Shown here: positions 1-5,465 of the stretch, piece by piece | Layout: each line of letters begins with the position of its first letter | How positions within the stretch are numbered: position 1 is the first letter of the stretch | NCBI GenBank assembly: GCA_026389975.1 | Contig: JAPLGV010000086.1 | Coordinates: 1 to 6,675, forward strand | From: Chloroflexota bacterium | GTDB taxonomy: Bacteria; Chloroflexota; Anaerolineae; Anaerolineales; Villigracilaceae | Direction of reading: 5' to 3' | DNA length: 6,675 nt | Made by a program: the position numbers and the translations under genes | The notes under the pieces: model-generated | Told to the model about the DNA's origin: nothing | Seen by the model: the letters and a program-made list of their open reading frames with translations, nothing else | The model's database searches: none

Positions 1-1
1 G

Positions 2-163
2 AAGCCTGTTGGGGTGATCTTGTCCCCAGAGGAATATGAGCGCCTGCGCCAGTTCGAGGCCTACAACAGCGTTTTGCAGCTCTCGCAAACCCTGCGCGAG
101 AGCGGCGTGAGCGCCGCGGACCTATATCAGACTTCCCGGCGTGAACTGGAGGGGGGAGCATGA
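2..163 (+). CDS. Antitoxin of the Phd/YefM type, C-terminal part only
   Basis: This is an open frame entering from the left edge, with 53 codons visible before the TGA at 161-163. The peptide opens KPVGVILSPEEYERLRQFEA, which matches the middle of Phd/YefM antitoxins: a beta strand followed by the characteristic 'LSPEEYERL' helix. The remaining tail is polar and charged, as expected of the part that folds onto the toxin. In this family the missing N-terminal half forms the DNA-binding dimer that represses the operon and, with the toxin bound, tightens that repression; this is family knowledge, not visible here. The stop overlaps the start of the downstream PIN toxin gene (ATGA), so the two are translationally coupled, which is the usual arrangement for antitoxin-toxin pairs. 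The start codon and promoter lie outside the window. A different antitoxin family is possible, but the motif and the neighbour agree well. Confidence 0.85.
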   Translation, partial: KPVGVILSPEEYERLRQFEAYNSVLQLSQTLRESGVSAADLYQTSRRELEGGA

Positions 164-579
164 TCGTTGATGCCAGCGTGCTGCTGAACGCGTTCTTTCC
201 GGATGAAGACCAGCCGCAGGCCCAATTGCTGCTGCGCGACCACGCCTCCGGGCGGGTGCGGCTCAAGGCTCCGACGTTGCTGATTTATGAGGTAAGCAAT
301 GCGGTCTGGCAGGCGGAACGGCGCGGGCGCATTGCCAGCGCGCAAACCGATGAAATCTTGCAGGCTGTCTCGGCTCTGGGTATCGACCTGATGCCGCTGG
401 AATGGGGGGAGACGCTGCCCCTGGCGCGCCGCTTTGGGCGCAGCGCCTATGACGCCACCTACCTGACCCTGGCAGAGCGGATGGGCGAGCAACTCATCAC
501 CGGAGATATGCGCCTGTATAACACTGTTCACCCGACGCTGGCCTGGGTGGTATGGGTTGGAGAATACACCACTGAATAA
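160..579 (+). CDS. vapC: PIN-domain toxin ribonuclease, VapC type
   Basis: The product is 139 residues, the usual length for a single PIN domain. The four acidic positions that bind Mg2+/Mn2+ in PIN nucleases can be placed: D4 in the opening strand MIVDASVLLN, E44 in 'IYEVSNAVW', D98 in 'SAYDATYLTLAE', and D116 in 'LITGDMRLYN'. All are intact, so the enzyme is probably active. VapC toxins are endoribonucleases that cut RNA (often tRNA or rRNA) when the antitoxin is degraded; the target cannot be read from this sequence. The ATG overlaps the antitoxin stop (ATGA). A purine-rich ribosome binding site, GGAGG at 148-152, lies 7 bases upstream inside the antitoxin gene, so the two are co-transcribed and coupled. 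The pair is likely autoregulated from a promoter left of the window. The alternative is a solitary PIN nuclease of unknown role, but the adjoining antitoxin makes a toxin-antitoxin module much more likely. Confidence 0.93.
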   Translation: MIVDASVLLNAFFPDEDQPQAQLLLRDHASGRVRLKAPTLLIYEVSNAVWQAERRGRIASAQTDEILQAVSALGIDLMPLEWGETLPLARRFGRSAYDATYLTLAERMGEQLITGDMRLYNTVHPTLAWVVWVGEYTTE

Positions 580-588
580 CACCCGTCG

Positions 589-653
589 TTGAAGAATCCC
601 TCCCTGTCTAAGAATTGCTCGCTCGATAACAGCAAATTCAGGGATTTATTCAA
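589..653. other. Long imperfect hairpin just after the toxin gene
   Basis: Starting ten bases after the toxin stop, TTGAA-G-AATCCCT (589-601) pairs with AGGGATT-TA-TTCAA (640-653), apart from a small internal loop (G594 against T647-A648). Inside it GAATTGCT (612-619) pairs with AGCAAATTC (631-639) apart from one extra A. On the left side ten bases (602-611) are unpaired between the two stems; on the right the stems abut. The apical loop is 11 bases (620-630). No T run follows directly, so it is not a classical terminator. It could be the stabilised 3' end of the toxin transcript, a small RNA, or a miniature mobile-element remnant. Only the pairing is seen; the role is unknown. Confidence 0.5.
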
Positions 654-715
654 GAAGCAGTACAGGGTGCTACGTAAATATTTGAACCCTCCTTCCTTGG
701 GAAAAGGTCTTGTAG

Positions 716-740
716 GGGCGACCCTTGTGGTCGCCCTTTT
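716..740 (+). terminator. Perfect 8-bp hairpin with T run; possible terminator and dispersed repeat
   Basis: GGGCGACC (716-723) and GGTCGCCC (729-736) form a perfect 8-bp stem around the loop CTTGT, followed directly by TTTT (737-740). The form fits an intrinsic terminator for the toxin-antitoxin transcript, though it lies about 140 bases past the toxin stop. The sequence around it (GTAGGGGCGACC...GGTCGCCC) resembles a dispersed intergenic repeat I recognise from several bacterial genomes, so it may be a repeat copy that incidentally terminates transcription. Confidence 0.55.
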
Positions 741-891
741 GCGTCTCTGCCTGCCCCCGTTCTTGGGTTGCCAAACCCCCGGAAGGAGCACGCCTGCCTG
801 AACCCCATTCACGAATTACCATTCCCTATTAACCATTCTCCATTCTCCAATCCTCCGGGAACTTTTCTCCCCTTCCATCGTCTTACCGGTG

Positions 892-897
892 TACAAT
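892..897 (+). promoter_or_regulatory. Probable -10 box of the SIMPL lipoprotein gene
   Basis: TACAAT, preceded by GGTG, ends 26 bases before the ATG at 924 and would give a leader of roughly 20 bases. The spacing resembles the TATAAT box at 1704-1709 ahead of the next gene. No convincing -35 hexamer is seen 16-18 bases upstream (the stretch there is C-rich), so the call rests on the -10 and its position only. Confidence 0.45.
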
Positions 898-923
898 CAA
901 TTCAACCAAACCAGGAGGTTCCT

Positions 924-1640
924 ATGAAAACCAAATTCTTTTTCCTGATCGCTGTACTGGCACTGGGAATTGCCATGACTGCCTGCGGCCCCTCGACCAT
1001 CACCATCCAGCCCCAACCGCCGCAGCGGACAATCACCGTCACCGGCACCGGCCTGGTCACACTCACGCCCGACATCGCCTATATCTACATTGGCGTCCAA
1101 TCCCAGGATGCCAGCGCCTCCGTTGCCACCACCGACAACAACACCAGGGCCCAGGCCGTCATTGACGCCATCCAGGCTGCCGGCGTGGCTGACAAGGACA
1201 TCCTGACCACCAATTTCAGCATCTACCCGCAGCAGCAGTATGATGACAACGGCAATATAACCGGCATCCTTTACATGGTGGAAAACACTGTCTATGTGAC
1301 CGTGCGCGACCTGACCAAACTGGGCGACCTGCTGGACACCAGTGTCCGTGCCGGGGCGAACAGCATTAACAGCATCTCCTTCGACCTGGCCGATAAAACC
1401 GCTGCCCTCTCGCAGGCCCGTTCGGCAGCGGTTGCAGAAGCCCGCAAGCAGGCCGACGAACTGACCGGTGCTACCGGCGTCTCGCTGGGCGACGTGCAGA
1501 CCATCTCCTACTACGACAGCACGCCCCCCATCACGATCCAGGGTTCCCGTGCCGCCATGGGCGGCGGGGACAGCGTACCTGTCCAGGCTGGTTCAATGCA
1601 AATCACGACCACTGTCACCATTGTCTACGAGATCAAGTAA
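924..1640 (+). CDS. SIMPL-domain (DUF541) lipoprotein
   Basis: The product is 238 residues. Residues 1-20 are a signal peptide: K2 and K4, a hydrophobic core FFFLIAVLALGIA, then MTA-C21, which fits a lipobox with an unusual Met at -3. Cleavage before C21 and lipid attachment would tether the protein to the outer face of the membrane. After a Pro/Gln-rich linker (about 22-35), residues 36-238 form a SIMPL domain. It opens with ITVTGTGLVTLTPDIAYIYI, has the helix with 'DNNTRAQAVIDAIQAAGV' and 'DILTTNFSIYP', the central 'VENTVYVTVRDLTKLGDLLD', and the 'ALSQARSAAVAEARKQADELTGATGVSLG' helix typical of the family. Family members are periplasmic or cell-surface proteins whose biochemical role is poorly known; some relate to oxidative stress or membrane integrity. 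The start at 924 is chosen over an in-frame upstream extension because AGGAGG (913-918) sits 5 bases before it and the signal peptide begins there. It is a single-gene unit with its own -10 box and a terminator 20 bases downstream. Confidence 0.92.
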   Translation: MKTKFFFLIAVLALGIAMTACGPSTITIQPQPPQRTITVTGTGLVTLTPDIAYIYIGVQSQDASASVATTDNNTRAQAVIDAIQAAGVADKDILTTNFSIYPQQQYDDNGNITGILYMVENTVYVTVRDLTKLGDLLDTSVRAGANSINSISFDLADKTAALSQARSAAVAEARKQADELTGATGVSLGDVQTISYYDSTPPITIQGSRAAMGGGDSVPVQAGSMQITTTVTIVYEIK

Positions 1641-1660
1641 ACGGCTCATTCCGGACCCTG

Positions 1661-1688
1661 AACCGGCCTCCGTTATGGAGGCCGGTTT
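1661..1688 (+). terminator. Strong terminator hairpin after the SIMPL gene
   Basis: AACCGGCCTCC (1661-1671) and GGAGGCCGGTT (1677-1687) form a perfect 11-bp stem around the loop GTTAT. The T tract is very short (TTT at 1686-1688, two of them inside the stem). It lies 20 bases after the SIMPL stop. The right arm occupies the place where the -35 element of the next promoter would sit, so termination and initiation are packed together. Confidence 0.75.
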
Positions 1689-1703
1689 CGCATCTGGCGC
1701 GGG

Positions 1704-1709
1704 TATAAT
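1704..1709 (+). promoter_or_regulatory. TATAAT -10 box of the oxidoreductase gene
   Basis: A perfect TATAAT lies 25 bases before the ATG at 1735, implying a leader of about 20 bases that holds GAGGAGG (1723-1729), 5 bases from the start. No TTGACA-like -35 is seen at 16-18 bases upstream, where the terminator arm lies. I infer a constitutive promoter driven mainly by the -10, since no operator-like symmetry is visible. Confidence 0.65.
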
Positions 1710-1734
1710 CCCCTCAGAACCCGAGGAGGAACAC

Positions 1735-2625
1735 ATGCTGAAAGTCGGATACATTGGGCTGGGGTTGATGGGCAAGTCCATCGCCCGTAACATTCTCAAA
1801 GCCGGATTCCCACTCATCATCCACAACCGCTCGCGTGCCGCCGTTGACGAACTGGCTGCCGAAGGCGCACAGACTGCCTCTTCCCCCGCCGAAGTCGCCG
1901 CCCAGGTGGATGTGGTCTTCACCAACCTGCCGGACACGCCAGACGTGGAGAAAGTGGTGCTCGGCGAGAACGGGATCGCCTCGGGCGCGCACCTTGGTCT
2001 CATCTGGGTGGACAATTCCAGCATCAAACCGGCGGCGGCGCGCAGCCTGGCGGCGAAACTGGCTGGGAAAGGTGTGCTCGCGTTGGATGCCCCGGTCTCC
2101 GGCGGGGATGCAGGGGCGCGCAACGCCACACTGGCCATCATGGTCGGCGGACCGGCTGATGCGCTGGACAAAGTCATGCCGGTTTTTCAGGCGATGGGCA
2201 AAACGGTCACGCACGTCGGCGAAGCAGGTGCCGGGCAGGTAGCCAAGGCCGCCAACCAGATCATGGTCGCGGCACAGATGGTGGCGATGGGCGAACTGCT
2301 GATCTTCTCGCAGAAAGCCGGTGTGGACCCGCAGAAGGTGGTGGAGGCGATCAAAGGCGGTGCAGCCCAGTGCTGGACGCTGGACGTCAAACCGCCGCGG
2401 CTGTTTGCAGGGAACCGTGCCCCGGGCTTCAAATCCCACATGATGGCCAAAGACCTGAACATCATTCTCGAAACGGCTCGCGAGTACGGCATCCCGCTGC
2501 CCTCCGCGGCAGTGGACGCGCAACTCTACAATGCCATGCTCCAGAACGGCATGGGCGAACTGGACAACTCGGCGGTGGTCGGGATGATCGAGGGTTTGGC
2601 GGGAGTGAAATTAAACCAATCTTAA
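1735..2625 (+). CDS. NAD(P)-dependent beta-hydroxyacid dehydrogenase family oxidoreductase
   Basis: At 296 residues this is typical of the 3-hydroxyisobutyrate dehydrogenase / 2-hydroxy-3-oxopropionate (tartronate semialdehyde) reductase family of soluble enzymes. The Rossmann nucleotide-binding domain (about 1-163) has the fingerprint GYIGLGLMG (5-13), then 'HNRSRAAV' (30-37), where the Arg after the second strand would favour NADP(H). The substrate loop is DAPVSGGDAGA (118-128). The catalytic helix is GAGQVAKAANQ (165-175), with the invariant K171 and N174. The all-helical C-terminal domain carries 'MMAKDLNIILETARE' (236-250), with the conserved K239-D240. All family residues are present, so it should be active. 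The exact substrate cannot be set from sequence: tartronate semialdehyde, 3-hydroxyisobutyrate, succinic semialdehyde or related acids are candidates, and neighbours give no pathway hint. An in-frame upstream extension is rejected because the ATG at 1735 has a strong ribosome binding site and the fold begins there. It is transcribed alone from its own -10 box. Confidence 0.93.
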   Translation: MLKVGYIGLGLMGKSIARNILKAGFPLIIHNRSRAAVDELAAEGAQTASSPAEVAAQVDVVFTNLPDTPDVEKVVLGENGIASGAHLGLIWVDNSSIKPAAARSLAAKLAGKGVLALDAPVSGGDAGARNATLAIMVGGPADALDKVMPVFQAMGKTVTHVGEAGAGQVAKAANQIMVAAQMVAMGELLIFSQKAGVDPQKVVEAIKGGAAQCWTLDVKPPRLFAGNRAPGFKSHMMAKDLNIILETAREYGIPLPSAAVDAQLYNAMLQNGMGELDNSAVVGMIEGLAGVKLNQS

Positions 2626-2628
2626 TGT

Positions 2629-2667
2629 GTCATTGCGAGCCGCGTTCTGTGCGGCGAAGCAATCTCC
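2629..2667. repeat. Dispersed palindromic repeat (GTCATTGCGAG...GCAATCTCC type)
   Basis: The element begins three bases after the oxidoreductase stop. It forms a nested hairpin: ATTGC (2632-2636) pairs with GCAAT (2659-2663), and inside it GCCGC (2639-2643) pairs with GCGGC (2651-2655) around GTTCTGT. The sequence 'GTCATTGCGAG' followed by 'CGAAGCAATCTCC' is a widely seen intergenic repeat in many bacterial genomes; that is recognition from memory, not a search. It may also act as the end of the oxidoreductase transcript, though no T run follows. Confidence 0.75.
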
Positions 2668-2672
2668 TCGCA

Positions 2673-2697
2673 CACCGTCCCGGTGTCCTTCCGGGAG
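2673..2697 (+). repeat. 25-bp GC-rich repeat, copy 1
   Basis: It matches 6463-6487 at 24 of 25 bases in the same orientation. It contains two overlapping stems that cannot form together: CACCG (2673-2677) with CGGTG (2681-2685), and CCCGG (2679-2683) with CCGGG (2691-2695). It follows the palindromic repeat by five bases and fills most of the remaining gap before the YitT gene. Confidence 0.75.
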
Positions 2698-2743
2698 GGG
2701 GCAGGGTAAAGGGTGAAGGGGAACGATACGAGGTGAGGAAATT

Positions 2744-3613
2744 ATGATGAAAAAATACTGGCCCACCATCCGTGACTATATCCTCATCCTGGCCGGCACG
2801 CTGGTCCAGGCGGTCGGACTGCGGCTGTTCATGGTCCCGGCGCAACTGGCCAGCGGCGGTATCAGCGGCATTTCGCAGTTGATTAACCATTTCACCGGCT
2901 GGCCGATTGGCCTGATGGTTTTCATCGGGAATATCCCGCTCTTCTTGCTCGGATGGCGTCTGCTGGGTGGACGGCGTTTCGCCCTGCGAACGCTGGTGGC
3001 TGTTCTCGCTTTTTCCATCTTCACTGAGGCGGTCCTGTGGCTGCCGTTCTTCCCCAAAGACGGGATCACCAAGGACCTGGTGCTCAATTCGCTTTACGGG
3101 GCGGTGGTCAGCGGGTTCGGCTATGGACTGGTCTACCGGGCGCAAGGGACAAGCGGCGGGTCCGACATCCTGGCCCGCATCCTGAACCGTTGGCGCGGCA
3201 TCCCGATGACGCAAAGCTACCTGATGACCGACACGCTGGTAATCCTGGCGGCGGGATTCGTCTTTGGCTGGGAGAAAGCTCTGTATGCCATCATCTCCCT
3301 TTACGTCAGCGGCCTGGTGGTGGACAGTACTCTCGAAGGCGCAGGGACCGTCCGCACGGCGATGATCGTTACCAACCGCATGGAAGCCATCTACGACCGC
3401 ATCCTGCACGACATGGAACGGGGCGTCACCCTCCTGCACGGTACCGGCGCATATACGATGGATCCGCGCCCGGTTATGTATTGCGTCATCACCCGTTCCG
3501 AGGTTCAGCAGTTGAAGACCATCGTCCAGGAAGCAGACCCGCAGGCGTTCATGGTCATCGGCGTGGCACATGAAGCGCTGGGGGAAGGATTCCACCCGTT
3601 CAAAAAGGCTTAA
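2744..3613 (+). CDS. YitT-family integral membrane protein (DUF161 plus DUF2179)
   Basis: The product is 289 residues, normal for the YitT family. The N-terminal two thirds is a membrane domain with about six hydrophobic segments (roughly 12-32, 54-74, 80-100, 116-132, 157-176, 179-196). It has the two glycine-rich signatures of the internally repeated DUF161 half: QLASGGISGIS (34-44) after the first segment and 'AQGTSGGSDILARIL' (133-147) after the fourth. The C-terminal cytosolic domain (about 203-285, DUF2179) has 'RGVTLLHGTGAYT' (226-238), 'VMYCVITRSEVQQL' and 'DPQAFMVIGVAHEALGEGF'. Family members are predicted transporters or sensors of unknown substrate; the C-terminal domain resembles PII-like ligand-binding folds by family description. 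The start could be ATG 2744 or the next codon 2747; AGGTGAGG (2731-2738) serves either. No promoter is visible in the repeat-filled gap upstream, so it may be read through from the oxidoreductase gene or from an unrecognised promoter. It ends at a strong hairpin. Confidence 0.92.
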   Translation: MMKKYWPTIRDYILILAGTLVQAVGLRLFMVPAQLASGGISGISQLINHFTGWPIGLMVFIGNIPLFLLGWRLLGGRRFALRTLVAVLAFSIFTEAVLWLPFFPKDGITKDLVLNSLYGAVVSGFGYGLVYRAQGTSGGSDILARILNRWRGIPMTQSYLMTDTLVILAAGFVFGWEKALYAIISLYVSGLVVDSTLEGAGTVRTAMIVTNRMEAIYDRILHDMERGVTLLHGTGAYTMDPRPVMYCVITRSEVQQLKTIVQEADPQAFMVIGVAHEALGEGFHPFKKA

Positions 3614-3620
3614 ATGAAAT

Positions 3621-3645
3621 CCCCGGAGATTGACACTCTCCGGGG
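3621..3645. terminator. Hairpin between convergent genes, probable two-way terminator
   Basis: CCCCGGAGA (3621-3629) and TCTCCGGGG (3637-3645) form a perfect 9-bp stem around a 7-base loop, eight bases after the YitT stop. The + strand side lacks a T run (GGTTGG follows). On the - strand the stem is followed by ATTTCATTTAAG, which is T-rich, so it may serve the convergent YhhN/era transcript as well. Confidence 0.7.
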
Positions 3646-3677
3646 GTTGGTATCATTCGTCAGACCCCTGGTTGCTT

Positions 3678-3707
3678 TGCCCCGTCAGGGAACTGGGACT
3701 ACCACGC
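3678..3707 (-). repeat. 30-bp repeat, copy 1, overlapping the end of the YhhN gene
   Basis: Read on the - strand this segment matches 6591-6620 (+ strand) at 25 of 30 bases, including 13 identical bases at the start (GCGTGGTAGTCCC). The first nine bases (3699-3707) contain the last two codons and stop of the YhhN gene (GCG TGG TAG). A 13-base match alone could be chance in a window this size; the continued similarity makes a real repeat more likely. Confidence 0.45.
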
Positions 3708-4391
3708 AAATTGCAGGACCACTCCTGCGATCAGTGCAATCTGCCCCAGGTGATACGCAGCCATATTCATCACGCGGCCGTTCCTGACAGGCTTGACAAA
3801 CTTGTTCCAGGCCAGGATGATGTCGGAGAAATAGAACAGAATGGCCCCCAGGCTCACCAGTCCGGAGGCGGAGGTTTTCCAGTCGACGCGGTAGATGGTC
3901 AGGATGGCCGACAGCAGCATGAGCGTAATGACCATTCCATAAGCCATCACCGGCACAACCAGCCGCCGCAGTCCCTTCTCGCGCACCCCGGCAAGGATGC
4001 GCCGCAGGATGCGCCCCGCCGTCATTGCCAGGATGATGCCGATTCCAATCGCCCATAACGGCGAGGGTTCCCCGAACGGCATGTTCAGACCGATGATATA
4101 GGCCATATGCGCCAACATGAAGGCCGCCAGGCCCGGCAGGAACCAGCGGTTCGAGAAGCGGGCGTAGGAAATCATCAGGAAAATATCCCCGGCCAGCGAG
4201 AAGAAGATGCCCAGCCCGAAGTAGATCAGCGGCGTTGCGCCGAAGCCGCCGGCCAGCGCCAGATAGGCGAACAAGAGCACCATCGTCATCGGTTTGGCGA
4301 TGGTTTCGATTTTCTTCCAGCCTTTGGCAACAGCCACCCAGTCTGCCACGGCGATGGCCAGTACGGCGATGAACAAGAGCGTCGTCAGCAT
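3699..4391 (-). CDS. YhhN/TMEM86-family membrane protein (lysoplasmalogenase-like)
   Basis: The product is 230 residues, almost wholly hydrophobic, with about eight membrane segments (roughly 2-22, 32-49, 54-74, 85-104, 111-128, 143-167, 175-195, 209-229). The family landmarks are present: AKPMTM (32-37), 'FFSLAGDIFLM' (63-73) with Asp69, 'LGAILFYFSDIILAWNKF' (181-198) with Asp190, and 'AAYHLGQIALIAG' (211-223). Those two aspartates sit in the segments conserved across TMEM86/YhhN proteins and are thought to form the active site of the animal enzyme, which cuts the vinyl-ether bond of lysoplasmalogens. Whether this bacterial member acts on plasmalogens is inference. It starts 36 bases after the era stop on the same strand, with a modest AAGGA ribosome binding site 4 bases before the ATG, so it is probably co-transcribed with era. 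The final codons lie in a 30-bp repeat-like segment. Confidence 0.88.
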   Translation of the reverse strand: MLTTLLFIAVLAIAVADWVAVAKGWKKIETIAKPMTMVLLFAYLALAGGFGATPLIYFGLGIFFSLAGDIFLMISYARFSNRWFLPGLAAFMLAHMAYIIGLNMPFGEPSPLWAIGIGIILAMTAGRILRRILAGVREKGLRRLVVPVMAYGMVITLMLLSAILTIYRVDWKTSASGLVSLGAILFYFSDIILAWNKFVKPVRNGRVMNMAAYHLGQIALIAGVVLQFAW

Positions 4392-4410
4392 GGTTTCCTT
4401 TGTCTCAATG

Positions 4411-4426
4411 CGGGGAGAATGCCCCG
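4411..4426 (-). other. Small hairpin between era and the YhhN gene
   Basis: CGGGG (4411-4415) and CCCCG (4422-4426) pair around six bases in the 36-base gap between the two genes, two bases after the era stop TAG (4428-4430). There is no T run on the - strand, so it is more likely an intercistronic mRNA structure than a terminator. It is short enough that it could be chance. Confidence 0.35.
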
Positions 4427-4427
4427 G

Positions 4428-5330
4428 CTATTTCTTGATTTTATACCCAAACCGGCGCAGGGCGTCCTCATCGTCACGCCAGTTTTTCGACAGCTTGACG
4501 CGCAGTTCAAGAAAGACCTTGCGCCCGCTCATGGCTTCGATTTCTTTACGCGCCGCCGAGCCAATCTTTTTGAGCATCGCCCCGCCTTCGCCGATGACAA
4601 TACCCTTCTGCGAATCGCGCTCGACGAACAGCGTGGCGGAGATGAAAGCACCCTCTTCGCCGCGCTCCGTGAACTCATCCATGCGGACAGCCAGGGCGTG
4701 CGGGACCTCGTCACGCAGGAAGATGAGCGCCGCTTCGCGGATCAACTCCGCCGCGATCTCGCGCTCGTAGAGGTCGGTCAGCTGTTCTTCGGGAAACTCC
4801 GGCGGGCGAACCGGCAGACGTGCGGTCAGTGCAGCCATCAATTCGTCCAGCCCGGCGCGGCTCGTCGCCGAAAAGGCCAGCGCCGGAGCATCCGGGACCA
4901 GGGCCTGGTACGCGGCTCGACGCGTCTCAAACGCCTCAGCCGGGAGCAGATCGAGTTTGTTAAGGCCCAACACCAGCTCCGGCCTGCGGCGCAGCATCGA
5001 GAGCAGGCTGGCAATCCGCTGATCGTCCTCGTCCGGCTCGGTGCCGGCGTCCACGAGGAAGAGAATGATATCCACGCCGTCCAGGGCTTCCTCGGCTTCC
5101 TGGTTGAAGAACTGGCCGAGTTTGTGACGCGGGGTATGAACCCCGGGCGTGTCCACAAAGACGAGTTGGGCGTCGGCAGTGGTCAGGATGCCGAGTTGAC
5201 GACGGCGGGTGGTCTGCGGGCGGGGAGAGACAGCGGCAATTTTCTGGCCGAGCAGGGTGTTGACCAACGTGGACTTGCCCACATTGGGTTTGCCGAGGAT
5301 GGCAATAAAACCGGTACGAAAATCAGTCAT
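4428..5330 (-). CDS. era: GTPase Era, ribosome small-subunit assembly factor
   Basis: The product is 300 residues, the standard Era length. The N-terminal GTPase domain has all G motifs: G1 GKPNVGKS (13-20), the switch I 'RPQTTRRRQ' (37-45), G3 DTPG (60-63), G4 NKLD (124-127) and G5 SAT (154-156). The linker is followed by the C-terminal type II KH domain with the RNA-binding loop IGEGG (246-250) and helix 'LKKIGSAARKEIE', ending in the family tail 'NWRDDEDALRRFGY'. Era binds the 3' end of 16S rRNA and the 30S subunit, helps its maturation, and is usually essential; nothing here looks damaged. The start ATG at 5330 fits the family N terminus. Its ribosome binding site is weak: GGTGAG (5339-5344) 8 bases upstream, separated by an A-rich run, and partly inside the repeat that fills the upstream gap. 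It probably leads or belongs to an operon with the YhhN gene downstream. Confidence 0.98.
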   Translation of the reverse strand: MTDFRTGFIAILGKPNVGKSTLVNTLLGQKIAAVSPRPQTTRRRQLGILTTADAQLVFVDTPGVHTPRHKLGQFFNQEAEEALDGVDIILFLVDAGTEPDEDDQRIASLLSMLRRRPELVLGLNKLDLLPAEAFETRRAAYQALVPDAPALAFSATSRAGLDELMAALTARLPVRPPEFPEEQLTDLYEREIAAELIREAALIFLRDEVPHALAVRMDEFTERGEEGAFISATLFVERDSQKGIVIGEGGAMLKKIGSAARKEIEAMSGRKVFLELRVKLSKNWRDDEDALRRFGYKIKK

Positions 5331-5341
5331 GTTTTTTTCTC

Positions 5342-5462
5342 ACCACAGAGACTACTCACCTGCCCCGGTCGTACACTTGCCCCGGACGCAATTGCCGGGA
5401 GGTGCCGGGGGAGAACACGGAGAAGATCAAGCCATCTCTGTGGTCTCCCTGTCCTCTGTGGT
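5342..5462. repeat. Composite inverted-repeat element filling the gap between the EamA gene and era
   Basis: ACCACAGAGA (5342-5351) is the perfect inverse of TCTCTGTGGT (5435-5444), and CTCTGTGGT recurs directly at 5454-5462. The CACAGAG-type stretch with GAGAACACGGAG (5411-5422) is a familiar kind of intergenic repeat. Between them lies a second GC-rich unit (about 5359-5410): TGCCCCGG (5361-5368), GCCCCGG (5379-5385), then GCCGGGA (5394-5400) and GCCGGGG (5404-5410), able to pair as CCCCGG with CCGGGG, around the palindrome GCAATTGC (5388-5395). It looks like one repeat nested inside another. It ends three bases from the EamA stop and begins 11 bases from the era start. Confidence 0.65.
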
Positions 5463-5465
5463 AAA

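Larger units (their letters stand above)
580..891. other. Gene-free intergenic region with hairpins and repeat-like sequence
   Basis: No credible gene was seen on either strand. Besides the two hairpins listed separately, there is a small hairpin GGGTT (765-769) / AACCC (774-778). At 777-787 CCCCGGAAGGA, read on the - strand, resembles the TCCTTCCGGG core of the 25-bp element found at 2673-2697 and 6463-6487, so it may be a decayed reverse copy. At 811-856 there is a low-complexity run of degenerate ACCATTC/CTATTA units. Open frames crossing this region are made of repeat sequence and lack a ribosome binding site. Confidence 0.55.

Noticed and set aside
589..801. A possible small protein (70 residues, TTG start) after the toxin gene
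   Set aside because: It has no ribosome binding site, and its sequence is read through the hairpin and the GGGCGACC-type repeat; peptides of this kind are typical artefacts of that repeat.
811..856. A possible tandem repeat or CRISPR-like array (ACCATTC units)
   Set aside because: The units are short, degenerate and without regular spacers; it is low-complexity sequence only.
768..923. N-terminal extension of the SIMPL protein by 52 residues
   Set aside because: The ATG at 924 has AGGAGG at ideal distance and begins a proper signal peptide; the extension would bury the signal and includes the -10 box.
1468..1734. N-terminal extension of the oxidoreductase by 89 residues
   Set aside because: It overlaps the SIMPL coding end and the terminator, while the ATG at 1735 has its own promoter box, ribosome binding site and the start of the Rossmann fold.
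1714..2523. A 269-codon open frame on the - strand
   Set aside because: It is the antisense shadow of the oxidoreductase gene, whose cofactor and catalytic motifs are intact.
2630..3595. A 321-codon open frame on the - strand
   Set aside because: It is antisense to the YitT gene, which has clear membrane segments and family motifs; the translation is polar and His/Gln/Asp-rich with no domain.
5342..5462. An operator or riboswitch in front of era
   Set aside because: The symmetry is better explained by nested dispersed repeats; no known riboswitch signature is recognisable.
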